Source: Actinomycetes bacterium
GTDB lineage: Bacteria; Actinomycetota; Acidimicrobiia; Acidimicrobiales; Palsa-688
NCBI GenBank assembly: GCA_021816565.1
Contig: JAKAXN010000185.1
Span: 1 to 8,623 of the forward strand
DNA: 8,623 nt
Direction of reading: 5' to 3'
Below, in pieces: positions 1-5,820 of this stretch. A program made the position numbers and the translations under genes. The notes beneath the pieces are model-generated. The model did not search any database and had not been told where the DNA came from. It saw only the letters and a list, made by a program, of their open reading frames with translations. Within the stretch, counting starts at the first letter, position 1. Each line of letters opens with the position of its first letter.

Positions 1-184
1 GGTCGGGAGAGGCTAATGGACCCAACCCCGCGAACCGGAGCACCCGGCCGCAACCGGACCCACTTTCCGCCGGCGCCCGTTCATCGGCCCGGACCGATAC
101 GACCGGCCCGCACCGTTCGGCCCGGCCGGGTGCTTCGCCCCCGACCCTGCGGGCCTGTCTCGAGGGAGCACTCCGGCCCCGGAG
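1..184. other. Left-edge non-coding stretch, no supported gene
   Basis: No convincing gene is visible. A TAA at 14-16 could be the stop of a gene lying mostly to the left (its last codons would read V-G-R-G), and it overlaps an ATG at 16-18 that has a purine-rich GGGAGAGG just upstream. The 79-codon frame opened by that ATG encodes only a Pro/Arg/Gly-rich string and runs into the amidase, so I do not call it. The amidase frame itself stays open back to this same TAA but has no ATG or GTG upstream of position 185. I see no clear promoter. Confidence 0.4.
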
Positions 185-1417
185 GTGGGCCCGGCGCGCG
201 AAGCTTCTGCGGTGGCCGCGTTCATCCACCGTCTGGCCGCGCCGGGGGCCCCTGAGGGAGCCACCAGGGTCGCGGTCAAGGACCTGATCGACATGGCCGG
301 GGTGGTGACCACCAACGGCTCGAAGGTGATCGCGGCGGCGGCCCGGCCGGCCCCCGCCGACGCCGCCTGCCTGGCCGGAACCCGGCAGGCCGAGGCGGCC
401 GGTGCGGCCGTCATAGTCGGCAAGACCAACCAGCACGAGCTGGCCTTCGGCGTCACCGGGATCAACCCGTGGTTCGGCACCCCGACCAACCCGCTGGACC
501 CGGCGCTGGCCCCGGGCGGCTCGTCCAGCGGCTCGGCCGTGGTGGTGGCCACCGGGGAGGCCGACACCGCCTTCGGCACCGACACGGGCGGGTCGGTGCG
601 CATCCCGGCGGCCTGCTGCGGGGTGGTGGGGTTGAAGACCACCAGAGGCCGGATCCCCCTCGACGGGGTGCGGCCCCTCGCCCCCTCGCTCGACACGGTC
701 GGGCCGTTCGGTCCGACGGTGGCCGGCGCGGCCCTCGGCATGTCCCTGCTGGAGCCGGGCTTCGATCCCGACACGGCGGGGCCGGCCCGGCGTGTCGGCC
801 GGGTCCGCCTGCCCGCCGAGGCATGGATCGACACCGCCCTGGACGGGGCTCTGGCCGCTTACGCGGCCCGTACCGGAGCCTCGGTCACGACGATCGAGCT
901 CCCCGGATGGGACCGGGCCACCCACGCCGTCATGACCATCCTGTCGACCGAGGCGTGGCGGGAGCACCGGGGGCTGTGGGAGGACCACCGCGACGAGCTG
1001 TCGCCCGACGTGGCGCTCCGGCTGGAGCTGTCTTCCCTGCTCGGGGCGGCCGAGGTGGCCCAGGCGTGGGAGGCCGCCCGGGACTGGGCCGGCGAGCTGA
1101 GGCGGGTGTTCTCCGCGGTCGACCTGCTGGCCCTCCCGGTCCTGGCCGCCGCCCCCCCGAGCCTCGAGGACGCGGCCCGCCTGACCGAGATCCGCTACGT
1201 CGCCCCGTTCAACCTGTCGGGCACCCCGGCCAGCTCCCAGCCGGTGTCCTCCGGCCGGCCGCTGCCGGCCGCCCTGCAGCTCGCCGGTCCTCCCGGGGGG
1301 GAGGAGATGATCATGGCCACCGCCGCGGTGATCGAGGCCGTCGCCGGGTGGGTCTCCCCCGCGGCCGGCGCCCGCCAGGGCCGCGGTCCGGGCCGGCAGC
1401 CCCGGTCAGCCGGCTGA
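185..1417 (+). CDS. Amidase-signature family hydrolase (short AMI1-like form)
   Basis: Predicted cytoplasmic hydrolase that cleaves a carboxamide to the acid and ammonia; the substrate cannot be read from the sequence. The Ser-cisSer-Lys triad is complete: Lys32 in VAVKD, cis-Ser113 in the GGSSSGSA loop and nucleophile Ser137 in TDTGGSVRIP, with the family's 24-residue spacing between the two serines. The C-terminal half keeps the expected substrate-domain blocks, including FNLSGTPA and LPAALQLAGPPG. At 410 residues it is shorter than GatA-like amidases (about 450-490), because only about 30 residues precede the Lys; plant indole-3-acetamide hydrolase AMI1 has a similar compact front. The GTG start at 185 was chosen because no earlier start exists in frame; it abuts a GGAG at poor spacing, and GTG at 212 is an alternative. 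It is not a GatA candidate by context, since no gatB or gatC is adjacent. The 3' end overlaps the convergent dioxygenase gene by 12 bp. Confidence 0.88.
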   Translation: MGPAREASAVAAFIHRLAAPGAPEGATRVAVKDLIDMAGVVTTNGSKVIAAAARPAPADAACLAGTRQAEAAGAAVIVGKTNQHELAFGVTGINPWFGTPTNPLDPALAPGGSSSGSAVVVATGEADTAFGTDTGGSVRIPAACCGVVGLKTTRGRIPLDGVRPLAPSLDTVGPFGPTVAGAALGMSLLEPGFDPDTAGPARRVGRVRLPAEAWIDTALDGALAAYAARTGASVTTIELPGWDRATHAVMTILSTEAWREHRGLWEDHRDELSPDVALRLELSSLLGAAEVAQAWEAARDWAGELRRVFSAVDLLALPVLAAAPPSLEDAARLTEIRYVAPFNLSGTPASSQPVSSGRPLPAALQLAGPPGGEEMIMATAAVIEAVAGWVSPAAGARQGRGPGRQPRSAG

Positions 1418-2263
1418 TTCGAGGGGTACGCCCCGGACGCTGGTGCGGTACATTTCGCGCCGCACCCCGGAGTAGTCGTTGAGGGCGTTGTGCATGGTGC
1501 AGCGGTTGTCCCAGATGGCCAGCGTCGCGGCCGACCAGCGGAACCGGCAGGTGAAGTTCTCGTTGATGCTGTGCCGGTACAGGTGGGTGAGCAGCGTCTG
1601 CGACTCCGCCGGCGACCAGCCCTCGAAGCGGGTGGTGTAGACCGGGTTCACGTAGAGGACCGGGCGGCCGGTGACCGGATGGCGCACCACCGCCGGGTGG
1701 ACGTGCTCCCGGTACGCCTCGGGGGAGGGCTCGATGGCCATCGAGGTGAGATCCCTGGTCTTGTCCAGCACGCCGCCGGTGCCGTAGGCCATCCCGGCGG
1801 AGTGGACGGCCCGCAGCTGCTGCAGCGTGGATCGCAGCCCGGCCGAGAGCGTCTCGAAGGCCATGTACTGGTTCGACCACACGGTGTCGCCGCCATAGGG
1901 GGGGACATCCCGGGCGTGCAGGAGCGTGTAGGCCGGCGGGGTGGGTAGGTAGCTGAGATCGGTGTGCCAGACGTTCGCGAAGTTGAGCTGGTCCTCCGGT
2001 TCCTTGATGACCCGGATGACGTAGGGCCGGTCGGCCAGCGGGGTGACGAAGGGGGTGACGTCGCGGCCACCCAGCAGGTCGGTGACCCGCTCCAGGTCGT
2101 CGAGATCCATGTCCTGGTCGGGGAGGAACACCACCAGGCGCTCGGCCAGGGCGGCGAGGAGGGGAAGGAGCTGATCCGGTTCGGTCACCGTCCGCAGGTC
2201 CAGGCCCCGCACCACCGCGCCGAGCGCGCCCGCCACCGGAGATACCTCGATCGTGGCCCCCAC
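1406..2263 (-). CDS. TauD/TfdA-family Fe(II)/2-oxoglutarate-dependent dioxygenase
   Basis: Cytoplasmic non-haem iron oxygenase that couples 2-oxoglutarate decarboxylation to hydroxylation of an unknown substrate; in TauD itself this releases sulfite from taurine. The 285-residue product matches TauD length. The facial triad is visible as His100-x-Asp102 (in NVWHTDLSY) and distal His258 (CTMHNALNDY). Arg269 and Arg273 (RREMYRTSV) fit the 2-oxoglutarate-binding arginines that follow the distal His in TauD. The GTG start at 2263 is favoured by a GGAGG six bases upstream and because the fold begins directly after it (GATIEVSPVAGALGAVVRGLDL region). The frame stays open to 2521, but that extension has no family similarity and would run into the divergent gene. 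No sulfonate transporter or sulfatase gene is near, so taurine use is not implied; alkylsulfate, aryloxyalkanoate or secondary-metabolite substrates are equally possible. Confidence 0.88.
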   Translation of the reverse strand: MGATIEVSPVAGALGAVVRGLDLRTVTEPDQLLPLLAALAERLVVFLPDQDMDLDDLERVTDLLGGRDVTPFVTPLADRPYVIRVIKEPEDQLNFANVWHTDLSYLPTPPAYTLLHARDVPPYGGDTVWSNQYMAFETLSAGLRSTLQQLRAVHSAGMAYGTGGVLDKTRDLTSMAIEPSPEAYREHVHPAVVRHPVTGRPVLYVNPVYTTRFEGWSPAESQTLLTHLYRHSINENFTCRFRWSAATLAIWDNRCTMHNALNDYSGVRREMYRTSVRGVPLESAG

Positions 2264-2384
2264 TGCCAGCCTCCCTCCCGTTCCGTGCCCCGCCCGTTGA
2301 TCGGGGCGGCCCGGATCGAGAGTAAGCGGCGAAGGCCCGGCGCGCCCAACCGGACCCGGCCGTCCTCTTAGAATCTCACCCGTC
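2264..2384. promoter_or_regulatory. Divergent promoter region between TauD-type gene and PAP2-type gene
   Basis: Non-coding spacer between two head-to-head genes. For the rightward gene, TAGAAT at 2369-2374 fits an actinobacterial TANNNT -10 element and ends 10 bases before the GTG, so the transcript would be leaderless or nearly so; no Shine-Dalgarno sequence is present there. For the leftward gene, TACTCT (minus strand, 2324-2319) could be a -10 giving a leader of roughly 50 bases that carries the GGAGG. A 6-bp inverted repeat (CCGCCC at 2290-2295, GGGCGG at 2304-2309, 8-base loop) lies in that leader and could be an operator or hairpin. No good -35 is seen on either strand. Confidence 0.4.
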
Positions 2385-3305
2385 GTGACTAGTACGGTCC
2401 CCGAGCGGGAATCCGAGCCCGCCCTGCGGACCCCCCCTGCCGACGGGCGGCCCGACGTCGGCGGTCCGGCCGGGAAGATGGATGTCCTCCGGGGCTGGCT
2501 GCGCAGCGGCCCGAACCGCACCCGGATCTGGATCGAGCTGGCCCTGATCGTCTGGTTGTGCTGGGTCTACGACATGATCGCCAACCTGGCGCCCCTGCGC
2601 AACGCCCTGGCGCACCACGACGCGGCATCCATCTTCGATGCCGAGAAGTGGCTCCACCTCGACCCCGAGGCGGCGATGGACCACTGGATGTCGCACCACC
2701 TGACGCTGGCGCTGTGGGTGTCCAACTACTACGACAACGCCCACTTCGTCGTGACCCTGGGGGCCCTGATCGTCATCTGGTGGAAGTGGCCGGACCGGTA
2801 CCGGCCGTTGCGCAACAGCCTGGTTCTCATCAACTTGTTCGGCATGGCGGTGTACTGGATGTTCCCCACCGCCCCGCCCCGGCTGTTCGAGCCGGCCCGG
2901 TTCTTCGACGTGGTGGCGGCCACCCATGCGTTCGGCTCGTGGCACAGCGGCACCCTGGCCACCGCGGCCAATCAGCTGGCGGCCATGCCGTCGCTGCACA
3001 TCGGGTGGGCCTGCTGGTCGGCGCTGGCCATCTGGCGGGTGCTACCCCGCCGGCGGTGGGCCCACCTGGTCTGGTTGTACCCCCTGGCGACGGCCCTGGC
3101 GGTGATGTCGACCGGCAACCACTTCCTCATGGACGTGCTGGCCGGCGTCGCGGACTTCGCGCTGTCGACCTGGATAGCGGACCGGTTCCAGGGTTGGTGG
3201 ACGACCCGCCAGGCCCGCCGGGCCCTCGAGACCGGCCCGGCGGCGGTGAGCCTGACCGATGCCGGGGCGGTCCAGGTGGCCCCGGCCGAGCAGGGCCGGG
3301 GTTAG
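2385..3305 (+). CDS. PAP2-superfamily membrane protein (Aur1/inositol phosphotransferase-like)
   Basis: Predicted integral membrane phosphatase or phosphotransferase acting on lipid phosphates. About six hydrophobic helices fall near residues 48-66, 106-131, 145-162, 203-219, 226-242 and 246-264, giving the usual core. The catalytic blocks are PTAPPR (161-166), MPSLHIGWA with His205, and TGNHFLMDVLAG with His246 and Asp250. The SLH block followed by H-x3-D is the arrangement of yeast Aur1 and of the bacterial PAP2_3 (Aur1-like) branch, in which the second His attacks phosphate and forms a phospho-enzyme. The soluble head (1-45) and tail (270-306) look unstructured. The GTG at 2385 sits just after a TANNNT element; ATG at 2478 (residue 32), preceded by GGGAAG, is an alternative that loses no conserved block. 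Family membership is fairly secure, but the substrate (phosphatidate, undecaprenyl phosphate, phosphoinositide or another head group) is unknown. Confidence 0.83.
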   Translation: MTSTVPERESEPALRTPPADGRPDVGGPAGKMDVLRGWLRSGPNRTRIWIELALIVWLCWVYDMIANLAPLRNALAHHDAASIFDAEKWLHLDPEAAMDHWMSHHLTLALWVSNYYDNAHFVVTLGALIVIWWKWPDRYRPLRNSLVLINLFGMAVYWMFPTAPPRLFEPARFFDVVAATHAFGSWHSGTLATAANQLAAMPSLHIGWACWSALAIWRVLPRRRWAHLVWLYPLATALAVMSTGNHFLMDVLAGVADFALSTWIADRFQGWWTTRQARRALETGPAAVSLTDAGAVQVAPAEQGRG

Positions 3306-3387
3306 ACCCCGCCCGCCGGATCCACCCGGAGGCGGGCCGTCCGGAGCAGGCGGACGGGCCAGGCGGACGGACCAGGCGGACGGCCGC
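3306..3387. terminator. Convergent intergenic hairpins, candidate bidirectional terminator
   Basis: This short spacer lies between two convergent stop codons. It holds a 7-bp inverted repeat, GCCCGCC (3311-3317) with GGCGGGC (3331-3337), 13-base loop, and a second one, CCGTCCG (3337-3343) with CGGACGG (3351-3357), 7-base loop. The arms share a base, so the two hairpins would be nearly mutually exclusive. There is no T-tract, so a classical intrinsic terminator is not shown; GC-rich hairpins without a U-run are common at actinobacterial gene ends. Confidence 0.4.
3347..3385. repeat. Three tandem copies of a 13-bp unit
   Basis: The unit CAGGCGGACGGNC occurs three times in perfect register (3347-3359, 3360-3372, 3373-3385), differing only at the twelfth base (G, A, C). 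The array stops three bases before the imuB-tail stop codon. The CGGACGG core of any copy can pair with the upstream CCGTCCG at 3337-3343, so the number of copies would alter the alternative hairpins. It looks like a small slippage-generated array. Confidence 0.8.
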
Positions 3388-3654
3388 TCAGGCGTAGGAG
3401 GCCTCGACCCACCACCGGCCGGCCTCCCGGTACACCAGGTGGGCCGCCCCGCTCTCCAGGACCACCTGCAACCGGGCCCGCCGGCGGCCACCACCGTCCC
3501 ACCAGCGTTCCTCCAGCGGCCACGGACCGGCCCAGCCGGTCACCCGCTCCCCCTTTTCCCCCGCCACCGACAGGAACCCCGGGGCGGCGCTCATCACCCC
3601 CCGGCCGCTGACCTCGACCGGGGCCCCGCCCGGGTCGGTCAGATCAGCCGGCCG
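3388..3654 (-). pseudogene. imuB: Out-of-frame C-terminal tail of ImuB (88 residues)
   Basis: This stretch encodes the conserved end of ImuB in a different frame from the body of the gene: the blocks VEVSGRGVMSAAP, WAGPWPLEERWWD, RRRARLQVV and the terminal RWWVEASYA are typical of actinobacterial ImuB. Adding one C to the run of six C (coding strand, 3659-3654) would fuse it to the upstream frame after ...VVHQPP and give a 550-residue protein without a break. It has no convincing start of its own; an ATG at 3594 lies 45 bases past the premature stop but without a clear ribosome binding site. The tail is well preserved, with no stops or odd composition, which argues for a sequencing error or a very recent mutation rather than an old pseudogene. 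Confidence 0.85.
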
Positions 3655-5039
3655 GGGGGCTGGTGCACCACCGCCGGCGACGGGTCCGACAACCGGCCCG
3701 GCCACGGCGCCGGCTTCCCACCCTCGGCACGGGGCCCGGCCGACCCCTCCCCGGCCTCGTCGCGGGCATCGCCCCAGGGGACCAGCCGGGCCTGCTCGGC
3801 GAAGCTCCGGGCCCCTGTCAGGACGGCGGTGACCACCGCCTCGGGGCCCAGCATGCCCTGCACCCGGGCCAGGGCCCGGGCCGCCCGGGCGTCGGAGTCG
3901 GCCTGGCCACCCCAGAAGTCCAGCTGCCGACCGGCGTCGGGGCGGACCTCCTCGGGGGTGAGGCGGAGAAGGGTCAGGCCGCCGGTGGGCCCGCGCTCGG
4001 CAGCCCCCGACAGCCACCCGTCCAGCTGCCAGCGGGCCCGCTCGGCCAGGGCCGAGGCGCTGAGGGCCCCCTCGTGGCGCCAGTGGCGCACCAGGGTCTC
4101 CCCGTGCTCGGTCTGGACCTCGATGGCCACCTTGGTACAGACCAGCCCGGAACCCTCCAGACGCGAGTGCAGTTCGTCGGCCAGGGCCTTGGCCATGAAG
4201 GCGGCCGCCTCCACCCGCTGCTCGGGCGGATCGAGTTCGACCGCGCAGGCCAGATCGGGGGGCGGGGTGCGGGCCCGCACCGGCTGGTCGTCGAGCCCCC
4301 GGGCCAGCCGGTGGGCGGCCAGGCCGACCGGGCCGAAACGGCCGAGGACGGCCGCCTCCGGCAGGGCCGCCAGATCGCCCAGGGTCCGCACCCCCAGCCG
4401 GAGCAGAAGGTCGGCCAGATCCTCGTAACCGCGACCCAGCGCACCCACCGGGTGAGGAGCCAGCCACGACCGGCTGGACCCCGGGTCCAGGACCACGACC
4501 CCCGCACCGGTCGACCCGCCGGGAACCGTGGCGGCCAGGAGGGCGGCGAAGCGACCGTCGGCCACCCCCACCCGGCAGCCGGGGATCCCGGCCGCCGCCT
4601 CGGCCACCTCCCGGACCTTGCCGGCCAGGGGCGCGTCGCCGCCGAAGTACCTCGACGGCCCCCGGGTGGCCAGGCTGAGCACACCGGGCTCCCAGACCTC
4701 CACGGAGGGAGCCATGGCCTCCACCGCCGCCACCACCGGCTCCCAGGCCCGGGCGTCGCGGCCGGCATCGGCCGGGACCACGGTCAGCTCCGGGCAGCGG
4801 CCCTGGGCCTCCCGTCGGCGCAGACCGGGCCTGACCCCCTCGAGACGGGCCGCTGCGGTGACCGCCACCACCCGGTTGGCCGCCACCACCGCGGCGGCCA
4901 CGTCGGGGGCGTACCCGGCGGCCACCGCCGGCCAGTCCGCCCACGTGGCGACCAGCAACCGGGGCGGGCGGTCAAGCCCGGGACGGCCGTAACCGTTCCG
5001 GGCAGTCCCGGCCCTCCCGCTCCCGGCCCCGGTGCTCAC
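3639..5039 (-). CDS. imuB: ImuB, Y-family polymerase-like mutasome adaptor (frameshifted near its 3' end)
   Basis: ImuB is the catalytically dead Y-family relative that links ImuA and DnaE2 to the beta clamp during SOS mutagenesis. As written it gives 466 residues. The Y-family fold starts near residue 27 (RLLVATWADWP), where active enzymes carry the first metal-binding Asp (DxD-type), and the second acidic site (SxDE in DinB) is replaced by VLSLATRGPSRYFGG (120-134), so polymerase activity is not expected. QLDFWG at 372-377 fits a beta-clamp-binding motif, as in mycobacterial ImuB. The GTG at 5039 has GGAGG seven bases upstream and overlaps the imuA stop as GTGA, implying translational coupling. 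The frame ends in ...VVHQPPGRLI, while the expected 88-residue tail continues in the next frame beyond a run of six C; the C-terminal region is the part of ImuB reported to bind ImuA and DnaE2. Either the assembly lost a base or this protein is truncated. Confidence 0.9.
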   Translation of the reverse strand: MSTGAGSGRAGTARNGYGRPGLDRPPRLLVATWADWPAVAAGYAPDVAAAVVAANRVVAVTAAARLEGVRPGLRRREAQGRCPELTVVPADAGRDARAWEPVVAAVEAMAPSVEVWEPGVLSLATRGPSRYFGGDAPLAGKVREVAEAAAGIPGCRVGVADGRFAALLAATVPGGSTGAGVVVLDPGSSRSWLAPHPVGALGRGYEDLADLLLRLGVRTLGDLAALPEAAVLGRFGPVGLAAHRLARGLDDQPVRARTPPPDLACAVELDPPEQRVEAAAFMAKALADELHSRLEGSGLVCTKVAIEVQTEHGETLVRHWRHEGALSASALAERARWQLDGWLSGAAERGPTGGLTLLRLTPEEVRPDAGRQLDFWGGQADSDARAARALARVQGMLGPEAVVTAVLTGARSFAEQARLVPWGDARDEAGEGSAGPRAEGGKPAPWPGRLSDPSPAVVHQPPGRLI

Positions 5040-5737
5040 CCGGCCACCTCCAGGACCGGGGCCCGGTCCCGGGACCCGGCCACCCCGGGACCGGAGTCGG
5101 CCAGCCCCCCGCCGGGAGCCGGGAGCCATACCGACCGGCGCCGCTCCCGGCCCCCCAGCCGCCGACCGGCGGCCACCACCTCCATGCGCCGGGCCCGCAA
5201 CAGACCGTGCCCCTCGCCCAGGCCCTCCCACGCCGACGGACCGGCGGACAACCGGATATCAGGTGACTCCGGCCATCCCGGGGCGTCGACCACGACCATC
5301 ACCGCCCCCCTCTCCCGCACCCGGGCCGCCAACCGGCGGGCGTCCACCGGGCGGACCCGGGCCGGGGGCCGGACGAGAATCAGGTCGAAACCGTCGACCA
5401 GGGCGGCCACCACCGCCGGCCACTGCCCGCCGGGCGCCGGCACCAGGGCCAGCCTCCGCAACTCCACCCCGAGCTCGGCGGCGGCCACCAGGCCGAGCGA
5501 CGGCATCCCGACCGCTGCGGCCCAGCCGCCCAGGCCGGTGAGAGCACCGGCCAGCACCAGGGACAGTGAGCACCCCCCGAGCATGGGCCCGACCGCCACC
5601 GTGGTCCCCCTGCGGATCCCTCCCTCGGGGAAGAGATCAGCCAGCGGCGCGGGAACCTCCATCAGCCGCGATTCGGCCCCGGCGAAGGGCCGACCGCGAG
5701 CGGCGGCGAGACTCGAGGAGGCCACCCGTGCTTCCAT
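5036..5737 (-). CDS. imuA: ImuA-type RecA-fold mutasome protein
   Basis: First gene of the SOS operon. ImuA proteins are RecA-like partners of ImuB and are needed for DnaE2-dependent mutagenesis. The 233-residue product has a RecA-like core at about residues 34-155: LFPEGGIRRGTTVAVG leads into GPMLGGCSLSL (50-60), which occupies the Walker A position but has Cys56 in place of the phosphate-binding Lys. The Walker B-like strand DLILVRPP (118-125) carries Arg where RecA has Asp. ATP hydrolysis is therefore doubtful. The C-terminal block LLRARRMEVVAAGRR followed by RRRSVWLP is typical of the actinobacterial ImuA' form found beside imuB. The ATG at 5737 was chosen because a -10-like TAGGTT lies 9 bases upstream and the LexA box just beyond; Met26 would also keep the core. 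The identity rests on synteny and fold pattern, since ImuA sequences diverge strongly. Confidence 0.82.
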   Translation of the reverse strand: MEARVASSSLAAARGRPFAGAESRLMEVPAPLADLFPEGGIRRGTTVAVGPMLGGCSLSLVLAGALTGLGGWAAAVGMPSLGLVAAAELGVELRRLALVPAPGGQWPAVVAALVDGFDLILVRPPARVRPVDARRLAARVRERGAVMVVVDAPGWPESPDIRLSAGPSAWEGLGEGHGLLRARRMEVVAAGRRLGGRERRRSVWLPAPGGGLADSGPGVAGSRDRAPVLEVAG

Positions 5738-5746
5738 CCCGGCCCC

Positions 5747-5752
5747 AACCTA
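5747..5752 (-). promoter_or_regulatory. Putative -10 element of imuA
   Basis: TAGGTT on the minus strand fits the TANNNT -10 pattern. It ends 9 bases before the imuA ATG, so transcription would begin at or within a few bases of the start codon. The adjoining LexA box fills the spacer/-35 side. No Shine-Dalgarno sequence is evident apart from a run of G. Confidence 0.45.
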
Positions 5753-5771
5753 ATCGAACACGTGTTCGATT
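5752..5771. promoter_or_regulatory. LexA-binding SOS box (perfect 20-bp palindrome)
   Basis: AATCGAACACGTGTTCGATT is a perfect 20-bp palindrome containing TCGAAC-ACGT-GTTCGA, an ideal match to the actinobacterial/mycobacterial LexA operator (CGAAC-N4-GTTCG). It ends 14 bases before the imuA start codon and touches the putative imuA -10 (TAGGTT), so bound LexA would block the promoter until RecA-stimulated LexA cleavage. The divergent SRPBCC gene starts 49 bases from its other edge. Confidence 0.93.
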
Positions 5772-5807
5772 CTCAAAGGGCTGATGGCCCCTCCAGGGGT
5801 CGGCCCC

Positions 5808-5813
5808 TACATT
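5808..5813 (+). promoter_or_regulatory. Putative -10 element, leaderless start of the SRPBCC-hpnB operon
   Basis: TACATT fits TANNNT and is followed by exactly seven bases before the ATG, the spacing expected when transcription begins at the A of the start codon. No ribosome binding site is present upstream, which supports a leaderless mRNA. No clear -35 is seen. Confidence 0.5.
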
Positions 5814-5820
5814 TGACCGG

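Noticed and set aside
16..255. 79-codon plus-strand frame with a good purine-rich sequence upstream
   Set aside because: The product is a Pro/Arg/Gly-rich string with no recognisable pattern and overlaps the amidase by 71 bases; typical of open frames in very GC-rich DNA.
13..834. Long minus-strand frame opposite the amidase
   Set aside because: Antisense shadow: the amidase on the plus strand has a full catalytic triad across the same bases, and this frame gives only Ala/Gly/Pro/Arg-rich sequence.
2264..2521. N-terminal extension of the TauD-type gene to an upstream ATG at 2521
   Set aside because: The added 86 residues have no similarity to the family, run into the divergent PAP2 gene, and bypass the GTG at 2263 with its well-placed GGAGG.
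3655..4944. Reading the imuB tail as part of a separate 518-residue protein in its own frame
   Set aside because: Only the last 88 residues of that frame are ImuB-like; upstream of the C-run the other frame carries the Y-family body, so the frame is a composite of shadow and tail.
3663..5753. 696-codon plus-strand frame across imuA and imuB
   Set aside because: Longest open frame in the window but antisense to two recognisable genes; low-complexity composition and no domain pattern.
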